Positions 47,151 to 60,618 of a DNA stretch of 64,000 nt are shown piece after piece. Under the pieces are notes generated by a model. The model saw nothing but the letters and a program-made list of their open reading frames with translations, searched no databases and was not told the origin of the DNA. The number at the start of each line of letters is the position of its first letter. The stretch's first letter is position 1. Both the position numbers and the translations under genes were made by a program. Source of the DNA: Congeria kusceri (lineage: Eukaryota > Mollusca > Bivalvia > Myida > Dreissenidae). Where the stretch lies: assembly GCA_027627225.1 (NCBI GenBank), contig CM051028.1:21592201-21656200 (forward strand), written 5' to 3'.

Positions 47151-49604
47151 CTAAAGTTAAATAAGTCCATGTCGTTGAATGTATTAAAATAAGTCCAGAA
47201 GCTTCCTTGGCAATCGCGAAATAAACTATGTTATATCCTAACAATATGTATTCATACCGATAAATCAAATGGTCTATGTATTTATAATAGTTGAGTGTAC
47301 ATACTTGAACATTAAACCGTTCCCTAATAAACATTATTAGCATTAGCTTGCTACAAGGAGTAGACAGTCTCTGAACAGCAAGCACCTATTATTAACTGTA
47401 ATCATAGAAACCTGGTACCTTTATATTCTCAGTCTGACACTATTTTATTAATTAATTTAATTGTGCTGTTATCCATTATTTCCATGCATACGAATTACAA
47501 ATAACTGAACAGCATCTACACTGTTTTTGTGTTTATTTCGTTACTTTGATTTTGACTTACACTGTGTTATATGCAATAAAAAGCCTTCTGTGATGCGCAG
47601 ATGATTTGAAGTGTATGTGTTTGTTCGTGGATCATATAATTATGTGTTCTTGGTTTCGGAAAATGAACGATATTTTTGGTACGGTAAACGTCAGGATGCA
47701 TTTTGTAACTGCGGGTCCCCTAGTATCATAAAAAAGTAAGGTACAGATCGACATATATGCGCAAACATGCAGGTAATATAGCAAAATATGTGTAATTAAT
47801 TTAGAACTTAAACTTACTGCATACGTAGGTATATTGTCCATAATTATTTAATTTTCACAAACGCTTTATCAACGTATAACCACTATAACACTGATAAAGG
47901 AAATAAGAGAACTTGACATTTACTTCCTTTCGATATTAGTATATTTTATCTAACCGCTTCAATGCCTGCACGCCGACCTTGAAATTGTGCATGGCTGCGT
48001 GCAAAATTATCAGCAACGGATCTAAATATTCAATTTAAACAACGATAAATAGACGCAAATAGACGCAGCGAACTATTTATTATCAATATGTGTTTACTTT
48101 GATTCCGAGCCAACTTTTTTTTAATTAAACATGCATTTGAGTGCCGCAACGCAGACGCAAGATGTGTTAACAAAGTTTATGACACTGTTATTTGCTAAAC
48201 TAAAAGTGTAATAATTCTTTGTTATTGGTATTGACATGTTGAAGATTATACTGCATTAGAAATACAATGCTAAGCAAGTTATTATTATATTTGTTAAAGT
48301 TTGAATATTGTTTCAAATGTATATCGGATTTTACCCAAGCATAAGACGAATTTCGTGTAAAAAAGGTACAAATAACGTTACAGTGTCACCCTAAACGAAG
48401 CTTATTATTCATGTCCTAAATTATTTCGGGATGACTAACTGGTTTAGTTGCATTTTGACTCGACCACTACTTGATCAATATCTGACAAGTTTCTGATCAA
48501 AAGTTTGAGCAAGACTTTAAACACGATCGCCAGAAGAGGTCGTGTGTGATCAATCTAACCTTGCTTAATTTGATTGTCCAAACGCAAAAGATTGAGAAAA
48601 ATAATGCGAGGTGATCGGAACTAATTTAAGTTCAAATGTAGAAACTTTTTTTATTGCTCGCGATATTACAAACTACCAATCATAACCAAATAGACGTGTA
48701 CGCGATTGCAAATCGATCACATTTCAACAGTTCTAAATATGCTCGAGTCGATTCCGAGTAGAGATCAATCTTGATCGAGTGTCCCGGATATTTATCTGGT
48801 AACAAAAAATGTAGAATCAAGACGGCTGAACGGTTTTATTTTAAATGTGTTTGTGTTTTAAATAAGAGCATAATTTTAATGTTGTTATACACTTAGGAAA
48901 TGGTGATATCGATATAACATAATCAAGATACAAACATAGTAACAGGGTTAATTTTTTAACGTAATAAACAAATATAAATGTAAAAGCTAAAAAAATTAGC
49001 CTATTTTAAAAACTCTTCACTCCAAACACTTTGACTAACTTCTGTTTAGATCAGTGTACTATTTGTGTACGGTCACATTACACTAAATAAATAAGTCATG
49101 TAGGACTGTACTCTCTAAATAAATGAACAAGTTTAACAAGACACGTTTTTAGGTTTAGACTTGCTTTGATATTCTTTTTTTTGGAGGTGTTGGTAGGGTA
49201 AGTATTGGTATGCACTAATAAATCACTGGTATGTATTAAGATTAGAGACTACAGTATGACACATGCGCTGAGGCGGGTTACATTCAACTAGAAAGTAGCC
49301 GGTAAAACGATGGTGACAAAACAGTCAACTTTGTTTAGTGTCGAGTTCTTTCTTACATATTACACGGCAAACCCTTGTTATTGCTTAAATCTATTCAGCT
49401 TAGAATGCTCTTTAAGAAAAGGTATGGTTATGACGGTCTCTATGTGCAAAATGTAGCATATAGTTTTGGTTAAAGTTATCGCTTTTACCTTAAATTACAT
49501 AAGGATTGGAATTAGTATATTGTAACCTTATTATTGATACCATTTTAACTTTTTGTATAATTACGTTAAATGCACTTCTCTAACACCTGATTTCATGATT
49601 TCTT
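47151..49604. other. No gene seen
   Basis: About 2.4 kb with no recognised gene. A patch at 48460-48780 is rich in TGATCA/GATCGA words; I could not assign it. Confidence 0.4.
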
Positions 49605-49805
49605 CATTCTACGGTTGTTATCTCAATTTCAATTGCTGCGTATACTTTAAGGGAAAGAAAAGACGATTCTCTCATGGATGATGGGCAACTCGACAACAGA
49701 CTCATGCACAATTCACGGAGAGCCTTGAGGTTAAATTTCTCTGGAAAATGCAATAATCCGCAGCAATAACCACATGCACTTGGTATTCGGATGCATGTGA
49801 AAATC
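49605..49805 (-). pseudogene. BTB array copy 5, decayed exon 2
   Basis: The minus strand shows ASEYQVHVV, a gap of about 60 nt relative to other copies, then in another frame LKALRELCMSLLSSCPSSMR and ESSFLSLKVYAAIEIEITTV, followed by a stop. The rest, including the C-terminal motif, is gone. Hence copy 5 is a pseudogene despite its intact first exon. Confidence 0.8.
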
Positions 49806-50022
49806 TAAATAACCCAATACCAACGGATTAAGCCGGTATATATTAAAAGTGAAAATAGCGCCGACTTGTAAAATGTGCATATTATTTAATTTAATAACAC
49901 GCCAGCATTACAATTTACATATCAGTTAAATTAATATAGGTAGCATTGCACTGTGTTTAAACAGAATCGATTCTAAGTGTTTATTCAATCACAAATCTAA
50001 ATTAATACTATAATTATCATAC

Positions 50023-50281
50023 CAGTAAGTAGTCCCTTTATATCTGGGTAAATGCAACTCAGAAACCATAGAAGCGGTTCCAGTTCCTTACCAGGCAAAG
50101 TAATTTCGCGTTGATTCTTCTCCTTGAACTCATCCTGGAACATTGCTCGCAAATCTGGAGTGGCCATGGACAGCACAGCTTTGATCACAGGGATAGGAAC
50201 GTCTTTAACAATCAATGTTACATCAGCCAGACCGTGTGCTTCACAGAACACGCTGACATATATATTTGTGCTTAATGCCAT
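50023..50281 (-). pseudogene. BTB array copy 5, exon 1 (open BTB core)
   Basis: ATG at 50281-50279 gives MALSTNIYVSVFCEAHGLAD, then VTLIVKDVPIPVIKAVLSM, ATPDLRAMFQDEFKEKNQR, EITLPGKELEPLLWFLSCIY and PDIKGLLT. The donor is ACTG|GTATGA at 50023/50022. Length is 259 nt, the same as gene 1. The exon is fully open, but the IY-adjacent RC is SC and VRIPV is VPIPV, and the downstream exon is wrecked. Could be expressed as a truncated BTB peptide; more likely a recent pseudogene. Confidence 0.8.
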
Positions 50282-50329
50282 TGTCTGAAATTTGATAAGA
50301 ATGCGGCTATTTGAATAGTTACAAACCAC

Positions 50330-52794
50330 AATGATGTGGTCCTACTGTTTAAAAGAGGACTTTGCATGCGCAGACCAAATGAAAATCATGGTCAGGGCGA
50401 TAGACTTCATCCAATGAGCACTAGACATATACCAATCGTATTTTTAATGAATTGTAATTACTCAGAAACTGTTTTTAACCATACGCATTATTTTATCTTT
50501 AATCTTTTATCTTAGCAATGATATAAGGTCAATGAATGTGTGGTATTTTATATAAAAGGAACCTGTCAGGTATTCAATGCGGTTGTAGGTTACAGATCGC
50601 ATTTGCCAGTGATGTTTGAGTTTAATGAATTGTAAAGAAAAATAATATATCAAAGTGATATTTCCGTATGTATGTGTCACAACATTGGTCACATTGTTGT
50701 CCTAAACAGATATATTGTGAGTTTGCCGCCCATTGTTGTAAAGAGACCCTTAACAGGTTCGACCTATATAATATACGCCCGCGGCCACGGCCTGATATGA
50801 TTTTGTATTGCGTGAGGTGTTTAATGGACACTGGCCACATGCTGAATGCATTACGTAGATTAATTACAGAAATTCACGAGAGAAGTAAATGAACTGGTGT
50901 TTGTTGATCTCGTGCATACTCGTGTTGCATATACTCCCATTGTAAACCACAACATGTACATTTAACATTTGCCGCAAACAAACGTGCGCGAAAACCGGTG
51001 ACGCTATTCATAACATGAAATCGAACAAGATACACAAAGCAACCGCCGAAAGAAAATCAGTACTCTTGTAAGGATTGTCAACATAGTTCAACACTAAAGT
51101 TCATACATGTATGTGTATCAAATGAAGTATTTACCTTAAGTTTACTTTGTCTTTTTCATTACTATAGATACACGATTTCTGAATTGATAAAGCCTGGTAC
51201 ACTAAGATACTATTTCCGTATGATGTTGAATTGTTTAAAGTTAATATAAATAAATAACATAATCTAGGTTTAGTTACATATTAACATTACCATAAGGTCG
51301 ATGTAGTTTACAATTTTGTATTTACCCGGAGTGTTAACAAACATTCAGCAAATAAGTACTGTTAAACCATTTAGATATTATGTTTACAAAATCGCACTTT
51401 GGCAATGTTTCAGACACGTAATAACATGCTTGATTTAAAATATCAAATTAAACAAATTGCGGCACAACAAGTTTTTGTTGTTTTTCTCTATTATTTTATC
51501 ATATTTCCCATAATCTATATGCATGGTATTCATTACATTTTGTACAAGATTAATTTTGTGCTAGAATGACGTAATTCCAGTGATGTACCAGTTGTGTACG
51601 GCACAAGCGCATTTATAACAAAACTGAGTTAAACATTCTTTACTCATTCAAAAGAATCTAACATTTTAAAAATGTTCAAATTCAACTGACGTCATGTCCG
51701 TTGCTGAAATTAACTTCATAATTAGTTTTGGCCCAGTAATTGAACATCACAAATGAAACATGCTGAAAAACTTACATTTGTTCAAGTTGTTTTCTCTTCC
51801 GAAAAAGTAGGCATCGATCTCCTCTCCTGACATGCAAAGTCAAACACAGTGTGTACATGCACACCTATAGAACAAATATCTGTGTTGGAGTATTAATTGT
51901 TAACGTTTTCCAGTGATTGCTATTCTTCCCATACAATGTGGCATTTATGAAGGGCGAATGCAGCGCATGGCCCATTTTTATCTGATTTAAAGCAAGGCAT
52001 AAGTTTGTTTGAGTAATGAAATTGCATCTGTGTGCTGCATTTTTGTGAAAATTGGATTTATTTATATAAACAGTAATATTTTATTTAAAAAAATTAATTT
52101 TAAGATACCAACAAAATAAATAAATGGAAAAAAAAGCAGTCGGGGGAAAGCAAGATCAATTTCAGAGTTACTGAGATTGTTTTCTAAAACAATTAAGCTG
52201 ATTGAATGGTACGCGCGACTTAGACATATTTTAAATCGACATCCTGTTAAATCTTGAACTTACCCACAATCACTATCATGCACTCCTAAGCAAAATTTCA
52301 CCATTAGATATACCTGAATGAAGTTTCATCACAATACCTTAATTCATTCCCAAGTTATTGAGGTTGAAACCATTATCAATTTTAGTCATGGCGACCTTGA
52401 CCCACCACTTCTTTGTCATCCAAAGCGACATCAGGTATTTACCTAGTTTTTTCTATATCTCGAAGTGTATCTTTCATGTTTTGGACTTGCTTATTGTGAC
52501 AGAATGTGTCATTTACCAGGTGTCATTGCTTGATCTACAGGTACTTCTAGTTGCCTGCAATTGGAAGTATTGCGTACTCATTGCACGTTTAATAGAAGAC
52601 TTGTAAAGCCGGGGCAAGAACTTCTGTTATCACGTATTGATTACAATCGATACTAAATTCATCAGCAGTTATATGAGAGTGAATGAGGTCCATTCTTACT
52701 TTGATGTTGTTCGTCTTTTGATTTTTCACTTAAAGATCGTCAATTACAGTTCGTACTTTGATTGCGTCATATAATTTGCAATTAAAAACTTAGC
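50330..52794. other. No gene seen
   Basis: AT-rich spacer of about 2.5 kb. Small frames on both strands lack support. Confidence 0.4.
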
Positions 52795-52960
52795 ATCGTA
52801 TTGAAACACTTCAAGTCTTTACACGCCAGGTTAGAAATCTTTATTTCATTTCCATCCTATATACTGTGCTTCCGCATAGCCTCCTTTCCGGATTCTAAAT
52901 TAAATCCAATATTAACGCCAAGCTCAACAACCTTTTTGGCTGTCGAATTTTTCGGATGCA
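52795..52960 (-). pseudogene. BTB array exon-2 fossil
   Basis: The minus strand reads KKVVELGVNIGFNLESGKEA, MRKHSI, a stop, DGNEIKISNLACKDLKCFN. This aligns with LIELCIDVLSEFSLEVREKA / MRTHSISDKNEMKINRLACK of gene 4, so it is closest to that copy. No BTB exon was found upstream; a minus-strand MDVSG-like codon string at about 53775-53789 resembles the start of gene 4 exon 1 but the homology stops there. Confidence 0.75.
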
Positions 52961-53944
52961 AAATGGAGACTTTCGAACGCATTTTGGATTGTTCGCCATT
53001 TTTAACAGTATTTTAGTCATATCACGTCGGTCAGTTAACCTACTCACACTTTTCCGGGTCAAGCTTAGCCGATCTAAGAAGATTACCAATACTTTATGCA
53101 TTTCGACTGTACAGATCAATAATCACGCTCTACCCATATCAAATGTTCCTAACATTCTGCTATTTCAAAAATATGCAATGCAAAATACCCCCTGTATACT
53201 TAGAGTGATAAGTAACAAAATGTTGATATTCAAGACAGACTTAATTCATTTTTTTACTTTAAAATGTTATTATAAACGATATATTTAGATGAATGCCATT
53301 TCAAAAATACACTAACGTACAATTTGGACAGATAATGAACAGTTTGTGGTTAAACTTTGGTTTAATCAAAAGTTTCATTTTAGCTTTAAACTTGACATCA
53401 GCACCACAACTATGTATTGACACCACAAACTTGTGCCTCGCGACCATAACATTTTCCAAAACGAACATTTAACTTAATACCCTACCAAACGTGCCAATTT
53501 GTGTGTAGCCGTTGATGGAAATTCTTTTAGCAATTATGTGTGTAGATCGAAAACTTGCTAAAATGTAACAAAATCGTTGAAATTTGCAAAAAAATATTTA
53601 AGTTTTCTTTGTCAATATTGAAGCAGTCAACGTTTCGAAAGTTCTACAGGATACAATTTCGTAATTTCCCTAAGATTATGTAACTAGAGTAAAGCATATA
53701 CATATTTGTTTCGAATAGCATTCTCCGATTTTTTTTAAAATCATCGCTCACAAGTTTCTAATAAGCAAAAATACAGAGTCGTACTCACCGCTAACGTCCA
53801 TTTCTTGATATTGATAGAAGAACGGTAGCTGCATTGCAACATGTTCTACACAACGCTCGCGTAATGGTCGCAATGATTCCACGGTGTGAATATATGATGA
53901 CAAACTGGAAAGTGTATTTTTATTCGTTCAGACTGCTTTTCCTC
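52961..53944. other. No gene seen
   Basis: Spacer between the exon-2 fossil and the Harbinger element. Only the weak MDVSG string noted above. Confidence 0.35.
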
Positions 53945-54299
53945 TTAAGCCCCTGTCACACTGCGAGCGTACAGAGTGAGCTAATATAAAAATTAAAAAT
54001 ATATAAACGTAAACGCTGTTATTCGCTACAAAAATTCCATGATTTTGAGAGCGAATGAAACAATCTTTTCGAGTTGAAACATCCATCGCGTTTGAAATTG
54101 ATTGAATAGCGAATAAGAAGCATTTAAGTAGCGTACGAAATCATATGAGAAGCGAATGTAGTGCGTTGGCATTTTGATAACGATAAAGGTTGTAGCGAAT
54201 AAGGAGCGAATGCGAGCTAATAGTAGCGAATGGATAGCGTATGCGTTGCGTTTGTGTTGCGAATGCGTTGCGTATGGGTAGCGATCGGAGCGAAAGCGT

Positions 54300-54680
54300 A
54301 GCGCATACGTAGCCATTGTGCCTTGTTTTGAGTACCGCGTCCGATCGCGGCGAATAACACGCGGCACGGCACCCTCAACCTCAGTACCAGTAGTCGTCAC
54401 AGCCACCGTACCACCCACAGCATCAATATCAGCAACAGTACCCGCCATAACGACAGAGACCCACTGACACCGCAACCGCCACCGCCGCCTCCATCTCCAC
54501 TGGAATTTTAACTGCACTGTTGTTGTCCTCCGACATGACCCTGTTTTTCTCTGGAATATCAGGCATGGATACAACCGTGTCGGTGAAGACCCCATATCGT
54601 GTGATCATCTAATCGTGGTCTCAGCACATCTACAACCCTGAGCGGATTCACCTCCCCATTGTCTAACACCCACAAATGAT
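54300..54680 (-). other. Possible second-ORF remnant inside the Harbinger element
   Basis: Minus-strand frames read DHLWVLDNGEVNPLRVVDVL, RPRLDDHTIWGLHRHGC, and in another frame VVSMPDIPEKNRVMSEDNNS. Harbinger elements usually carry a Myb/SANT protein beside the transposase, so a remnant is plausible by position, but no Myb tryptophan pattern is visible. Confidence 0.3.
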
Positions 54681-55615
54681 CCAAGGTTGTGGTACAGGAC
54701 GACCAGGGCTTACATCCATACACTGCATAGCATGCATTACTTTCATCAACTTGATGCTATTTTATGTACATGTTGTTTTGTTTCCATACAAATGTGTTGC
54801 GTTGTTTATTATGAATCAGGTGTACAAAACAGTACAGTATTGTACGTTTTTTTCTTGTTTACAGTCCAAGTGTCTTGCTGTAGAATGTTTATATCATGTT
54901 ATATATTTAATTAGATTTTTCATAACTTGTAAACTTTACATTGTTTTCACTGTGCCCTTAGCACTTAACCATAATAATATAGAAAGGTGGCCCATGTTGT
55001 TGTGTGTCTGTTACCAGTTTTGTTGAGTTTGATACAGGTTGAAAGCAATCGCATTCCTACCTGTCTGCAGCTCCACCCAACAAAACAGGTAACACACACA
55101 CCAATATGGGACACCCATCCATTTTATTCATTTATGTTTTTAAATATGTATATGTATGTACGATAGACTTATAAAATTATATGTTTTATTCCAACATGAT
55201 TGCCACAGTTGACTGGCGTAAAGTGTCAGAAGTCAGCTTATATAAGCATTTTGAAAATAAACATATGTTTAACTTATTATCTAATTCACATGATAATTAT
55301 TTAATAGTAAGTGTTGTTCCAACATAGTTGTATCCATCTGGCTTCTGTTGTTAGTCGGCTGCCACAAGCTTCTTGAAAATAAACATTTATTCAAATAAAT
55401 CTCTAGTACAGAGAGAATATTTACTAATATTTATTATGACAATCACATGTCATTATTACAACTAATAATTCAAATAATAAATACACACTTTATTTAACAG
55501 TACACATGTTCATACAATAGAAAAATAACTAAATACTAATATGTGTGTAATGGGTCAATCAAAATAATACATATGAACAGTATTGTGTGTAATCCACGTG
55601 AGATTTCTCCGTCAT

Positions 55616-56850
55616 CTACATGTAAATCATGCTATCTTGCCGGGGCACGGATCCTGCAGGGGAGTTGCGCCATTGCTTGATGAGGTTTCGCTGCAGCTTG
55701 CCTTCTCTTAAAGCTCGGTTAGGTGCCCGCACTTCTACGGAATACACCAAGTTCTGGTCCTGCCTCCAAGCACCAGGCACCACGTTGCCATTTGGGGCAT
55801 CCCTGTCTATTAGTTGGTGCTGCAGGACTTGGTACCTTGTCCGCATGAGATTGTGAAGCAGCATTCCGGCCTTGACGATGAGCTTTACTGTATCTGATGG
55901 GTGCTGCATGGTGCTGAGGAGGACTGGACACGGTTCGCTAGGACACCGAAGGCATTTTCAACCACCCTTCTTGCTCGAGATAAACGGTAGTGGAAAATAC
56001 GTTCGTCTCTACTCATCCTTTTAGTGCTGTATGGTTTCATGAGGAACGTTTTGAGGGAGAAGGCGTCGTCCCCGATAATGAAGTACGGTACATCTTGAAT
56101 GTGGCCAGCCAGCTATATCGCCGTTTTTGAGTCCTTCCCTCAGATCGATAGCGTTATTTATCTGAGCATCGGAGCTGGACCCTACTCCGGCGAAATTGGC
56201 CCACATGAAACAGTAGTCAGCGTCAACCATAGCAAATAGGATGGCACTGAAGAACCCCTTGTAGTTATGGTAGATTGAGCCAGACTTTAGGGGTGCTTTA
56301 CACGCTACGTGTTTGCCACCAATGGCACCCACGCTGTGGGGAAAGTTCCATTTCCGGTACCATTTATATCCGAGTTCTCTCCATCCTACTTCGGTAGTGG
56401 GACACGTCAACAGCTCATCCAGGTATTCGTCTACAATGGCTTGGCAGACCTCATGGATCACAATGGAGATGGTGTTGTGTGGGACCCTCCAAGCAAACTT
56501 CACATCAGCATACCTTACCCCCGAGGCTAAGTTGCGAAGGGTAAGTTCCAACTTCAAACCTGGTTCCAGGTCGTCCTCGGTGTCAGTCTCTGCAGCAGCT
56601 CATCAAACATAGCTGGGGTCATGCGGAGGAAGTTGTGAAAAGAGGTGGGATCTTCTCTCCTGAGCTCCACCATGAGTTGATCGAACACACCAAGCTGGGG
56701 TCTTCTTAGGATCCATGGCCTCACACAATTGTCACGCTGCCTCCTTCTTAGCCTTCTTCTCCTCACCGTGAGTCGGACATCCAGAATCTGCAGATTGCGC
56801 TGATTCATAATTAAAGCAAGCAGGAGGTCTCTTCTGGGTGGATCTTCCAT
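55616..56850 (-). pseudogene. Harbinger transposase (HARBI1-like nuclease), frameshifted
   Basis: Segments in order on the minus strand. 56850-56554 starts MEDPPRRDLLLALIMNQRNL and includes FDQLMVELRREDPTSFHNFL. After a frameshift near 56560 comes LELTLRNLASGVRYADVKFA, VPHNTISIVIHEVCQAIVDE, KWNFPHSVGAIGGKHVACKA and AMVDADYCFMWANFAGVGSS. After a second frameshift near 56105 come [20 protein letters not shown] and [15 protein letters not shown]. After a third near 55915 comes [20 protein letters not shown]. The first catalytic Asp of the DDE site, in the usual 'GA.DGKH', is Gly (GAIGGKH). The second Asp (VDAD) and the Glu region (ENAFG) remain. The enzyme is dead by both criteria. Confidence 0.85.
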
Positions 56851-57381
56851 GGTGACTATAGTTTTAGATGTGTACTAAGTGTAGGCTGGATTAGCAATGG
56901 AGGTATCCAGAGGATGCTTGTTCTTGTATACTCTAAAGCTGCAAGTGCATTACTCGGTCGGAACACAATCGGAACACAATCGCTTTAATCGCAATTCAAA
57001 CGATACGCAATAGCTTTTTTGTCGCTTCTTCGTCGAGACTCACCCGCTCCCTATACGCTAGGTAAGGGTATCACCGTATGTGGAGCGTACAAGAAACGGT
57101 TGAGAAGCGCACGCGGCGAACACCGAACGACCGAGGAGCGAATGAATGCGATTGAGTAGCGTTTATTTAATCGCTCGCATTATTTTGGTCAGTCTAAAAT
57201 TTTGCGAGCGAGTACCATCGAATAACGACGAACAGGAATGCACGAGAAACGCATTGATGCGAATGCCGAACGAGTGAGAAGCGATAAGTGCGAACGAGTA
57301 GCGATACAAAATATTTTGGTCATTTTTTCATACGCTTTGCATTCGCAATGGCTTATTCGCTGCAGTGTGACAAGGCCTTTA

Positions 57382-58129
57382 AGATCGTGCATACTCTTTT
57401 TAAAGAAAATGGACTTTGGATTTGATATCTCTAATCAAAGATACGGGGTTATTGTTCTTGGTCGGCTAAAATCAGATGATATTGTATTCTCAACGTTAGC
57501 GACTGCCAATCAGGCAAACTTTCGTTTTTGAACATAGTCGTTGAAACTTTTTTTTTCATTCAGAATAAGCATCGATATTACTGCAATTATCAATTTTAAG
57601 CTGCAAAACTTTTATCGGTTTTGTTGTTGTTGTAGTTATTGTAAGATAATCTAAGATAAGAAAGATTTTATTTTAAGTCGGCAAGACAGACAACAATGCA
57701 ACATATGTAAGCTCGCATGAGCTTTTTATCCGACTAAGAATTACAAACATGTGTAAAATATAGTGTAAGAGACATAATACAAATATTTCACACATAGTAA
57801 TATTGGTTCAAAATAAATATGTACATATTTTTTTAAAGATGGCATCTTCTAATTTAAAACAAAATAAAAATGCCAAAAATGCATTAAAACAGAGGTGGGC
57901 TGGGGTCGGGGTCAGTGGAAAATCAGAAAAAAGATATGACAAGAAAAGACCAGATTCAGACAATGATTGTCATTTGACTGCCTGTTTTGCTCGGAATCTA
58001 CACGTATGAAAAGTAATGGTCTACGGTCTATAACGATAGGTAGAGTGCGAACGACGGGAGCCCGAATATTAGTAAACTTCGTTGACGCCGTGTTTTAGAA
58101 ATGGAAACTCATATCTTGGGTAATTAAGA
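57382..58129. other. No gene seen; possible LINE 3' tail
   Basis: At about 57645-57690, read on the minus strand, 'taaaataaaatctttcttat' followed by 'cttagattatcttac' looks like the 3' end of a retroelement with a short repeat tail. No ORF is attached. Confidence 0.35.
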
Positions 58130-58149
58130 TCGGTACTGTGCGCAACATT

Positions 58150-58465
58150 TATTGCCTTCAAAACTGCCTGACCTACGGGATGATACCCTGCAGACAATAT
58201 ACGCTGCCTTTGTCTACGCTATTCCTCAAAAATGTGAGACATTCAAGTCAGAAATTGCTAGACGGAGAGTCAGATGGAGCATGAGTGACAGGATCCTTCA
58301 GACTCCAAGACACCCTTCAGCAATCGTGCAAGGACCTGTTTCCTTGCATTTGTACCTTCATTTGAGTCTTTTGACCATGTCACCGATGTCGGCCACAACT
58401 ATTTGCGATCAACAATTACGTCTGACAGGCTGTCGTCGTTAGCCCTGATTCATGTACACCCATAG
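58150..58465 (+). pseudogene. hAT-type transposase C-terminal fossil
   Basis: The plus strand reads LPDLRDDTLQTIYAAFVYAI, ETFKSEIARRRVRWSM, then in other frames SLQDTLQQSCKDLFPCICTF, and finally RSTITSDRLSSLALIHVH. The last piece resembles the 'M...RLSSLALMH' end of hAT dimerisation domains, and the 'E...W' block the region before it. It has several frame changes. Family call is moderate; only the C-terminal part is present. Confidence 0.5.
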
Positions 58466-58469
58466 GTAC

Positions 58470-60618
58470 TTCCAACTAGACCTTTTCTGATTGCGGTTTT
58501 CTCAAAAATGACAAATCGCATGGGTTTCAAATTTCGCACAGCTACTTCATACACAATTTCCAATACAGGTAAGATAAAAATTGAACGGTTCAGTTATCAT
58601 TTATACTTCCTCGTGCTCTTGGGTGTCAAAACTTATAATTGCAAATGTAGAAATTCGATGCAGTTTATAATTAACGTGTTTAATAATGACACTTAAACCA
58701 AAAAAAACATTAATCATCAATTATGTCATGCATAACACAATCCCACAATGAAGAATAGATGTTTCCAAAAATGTAAATCATGTGTAAATTATTCTGCAAT
58801 TGTATCCAATCATTGTACTTGAATATCACGTGATTAACTTTTAACCTATTTTACACAAAGAACCACGTTGTAATTTTCTAATATGTTTGTGATATTTGAT
58901 TAATGTAAATTAATCCGTTAAAAATAGTTAGGGAGGAGTTGAACATGTTAGTGGCAAAACATGGAAAGCGCGCCATTGGTATATAAGAGGCTGCATTCTA
59001 CGTACTTAGGTAAGGAGTAATTATTATAAGATAAATTGTCTCTTTATTTAGATTGAAATTTATTTAATCATTATTTTTTTACAATTTTAAATCAAAATAA
59101 AAGAAAAATAACGAAAATATTTGCTCTTAATTTCTAACAGTAAAATAGCCCTTATTTCGTTTTTGCATTTTTTGCGAATTTTTGTTTTGACAGTAGGTTT
59201 TATTTTTGTGAAGTTTTGTATGAAAACGAAATTTTAGATAAGGGAAATTAAATACATCGAAGTCTTAAATATTATTTTGTATTCTTGAAAAGTTTGGAGA
59301 AATTCGGGCTTAAAATACAAAAGTTATAGCTGATTAAGCAAAGGTCTAGTTAGAAGTGCCATTGGGTATACACATGGACATAGTCATCTATGTTGACAAC
59401 GTTATTAACCTGTTTGCATCATACAAATGCAGAATCGAGACTTCTAATTTGACTAAACTACTCTTTATCCCTTGATATTAACATAAACTTTGCCATACAA
59501 TCAATTAAAATTGAATTTTTATTAAATCACGACCAAAATGTTAAAATATGTTTACGAGATTAACTTCAATAAAAAAAAGTCTTAAAGGTGTTTTACTGAA
59601 GTGCAGGCGGCCCTTTAACTCACAGGATGTACTCGAGGGTCATAGCATTTGTATACGGCTAAAATGTATTGTATTGTTTAAGAATCAAGGAAAATCAAAT
59701 GTATATATTTAATAATTCAACAATTAATGTTAATGCAGACAACAAATAAATCATCAAGCATAAAATGTACGGTAGGCACTCCGGTTTCTGCAGTGCGGTT
59801 TTAAGTAATAATTTCAAAAAATTAGTTACATATTTATGAACCCTGAACATGTTCAATTGCTGTCAATTTCTTGATACATTAATTTTGGTAAATTGTAATG
59901 ATATTTATTATATAAGAAACATATTTATTTATTCAAAATATACGCCAAAACGCACCTCAGACACACTAGGACGACAACAATTCTGGGTGAGCATGCCCCC
60001 CACATCCCCCCACCCCACCCCTAGATTTCGGCCTTCACATTTATTTAAACCAAGCTACACCCCCGGCAATGCAACACTTAGAGCATGTAGTAAGCATATA
60101 AACAGAAATGCTCGAATGAACAAAAGATATAGAAGATATTTGTTTAATTCCGTGCAATATGGTATTATATTTCCTGAATGGTCATAGAATCAATAGTTTC
60201 ACGAATGGCGCAGAAAATATCTAGTTTAAATGACCACAAATGAAAAAAGTACGATCTTATACTGAATTAAACAAATTTTTTTTTATTTCATGCGCTTCTG
60301 GATGATAAATAAAAAAAATGCGCGAGATATGCTAATTAAGCGTCAAAAGTTTGTGTATTATGACGTCATTAATATGATGTCATTTTGATTCCAACATTGT
60401 CGCTCACTGTTGTGCTAGGAATATAGTGCTTAACTTACTGCTTCGTTGTCGCCTTATAATATTTATATTGAATGTTGTTATATGTTTTTTGTTGTTTAAA
60501 AAGGCCGCTGTTTACACTAACGATTAGGGTATTCACATACTTTTAAACAATAAAAATATAAACAAAGTTAAAATTAGATCTAGTTCCATATAACCTAGAG
60601 TGACATGATCAAGCATTG
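58470..60618. other. No gene seen
   Basis: AT-rich spacer. A C-rich run lies at about 59996-60022 ('ccccccaca...ccccacccc'), and TGACGTCA at about 60360. Nothing else recognised. Confidence 0.4.

Larger units (their letters stand above)
53948..57378 (-). mobile_element. PIF/Harbinger DNA transposon, inactivated copy
   Basis: Terminal inverted repeats AGCCCCTGTCACACTGC (53948-53964) and, in reverse complement at the right end, AGGCCTTGTCACACTGC (to 57378). Flanking TTA at 53945-53947 and 57379-57381 is the 3 bp target duplication of the PIF/Harbinger superfamily. Total about 3.4 kb. Subterminal zones (about 54050-54340 and 56950-57360) are full of 'gtagcgaat', 'gcgaatgcg' and 'gagaagcg' words that may have bound the transposase. 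It carries a broken transposase gene (55616-56850). A second segment, 54300-54680, may be a remnant of the usual Myb-like partner gene. Confidence 0.85.

Noticed and set aside
50668..50892. A 74-codon plus-strand frame with Cys and His residues
   Set aside because: Spacing does not fit a zinc finger, and an overlapping frame on the other strand is equally long; no support for coding.
53700..53800. Start of a ninth BTB gene (MDVSG-like string with a GTGAGT next to it)
   Set aside because: Similarity to gene 4 exon 1 is limited to about five codons, and the following sequence does not match the BTB core.
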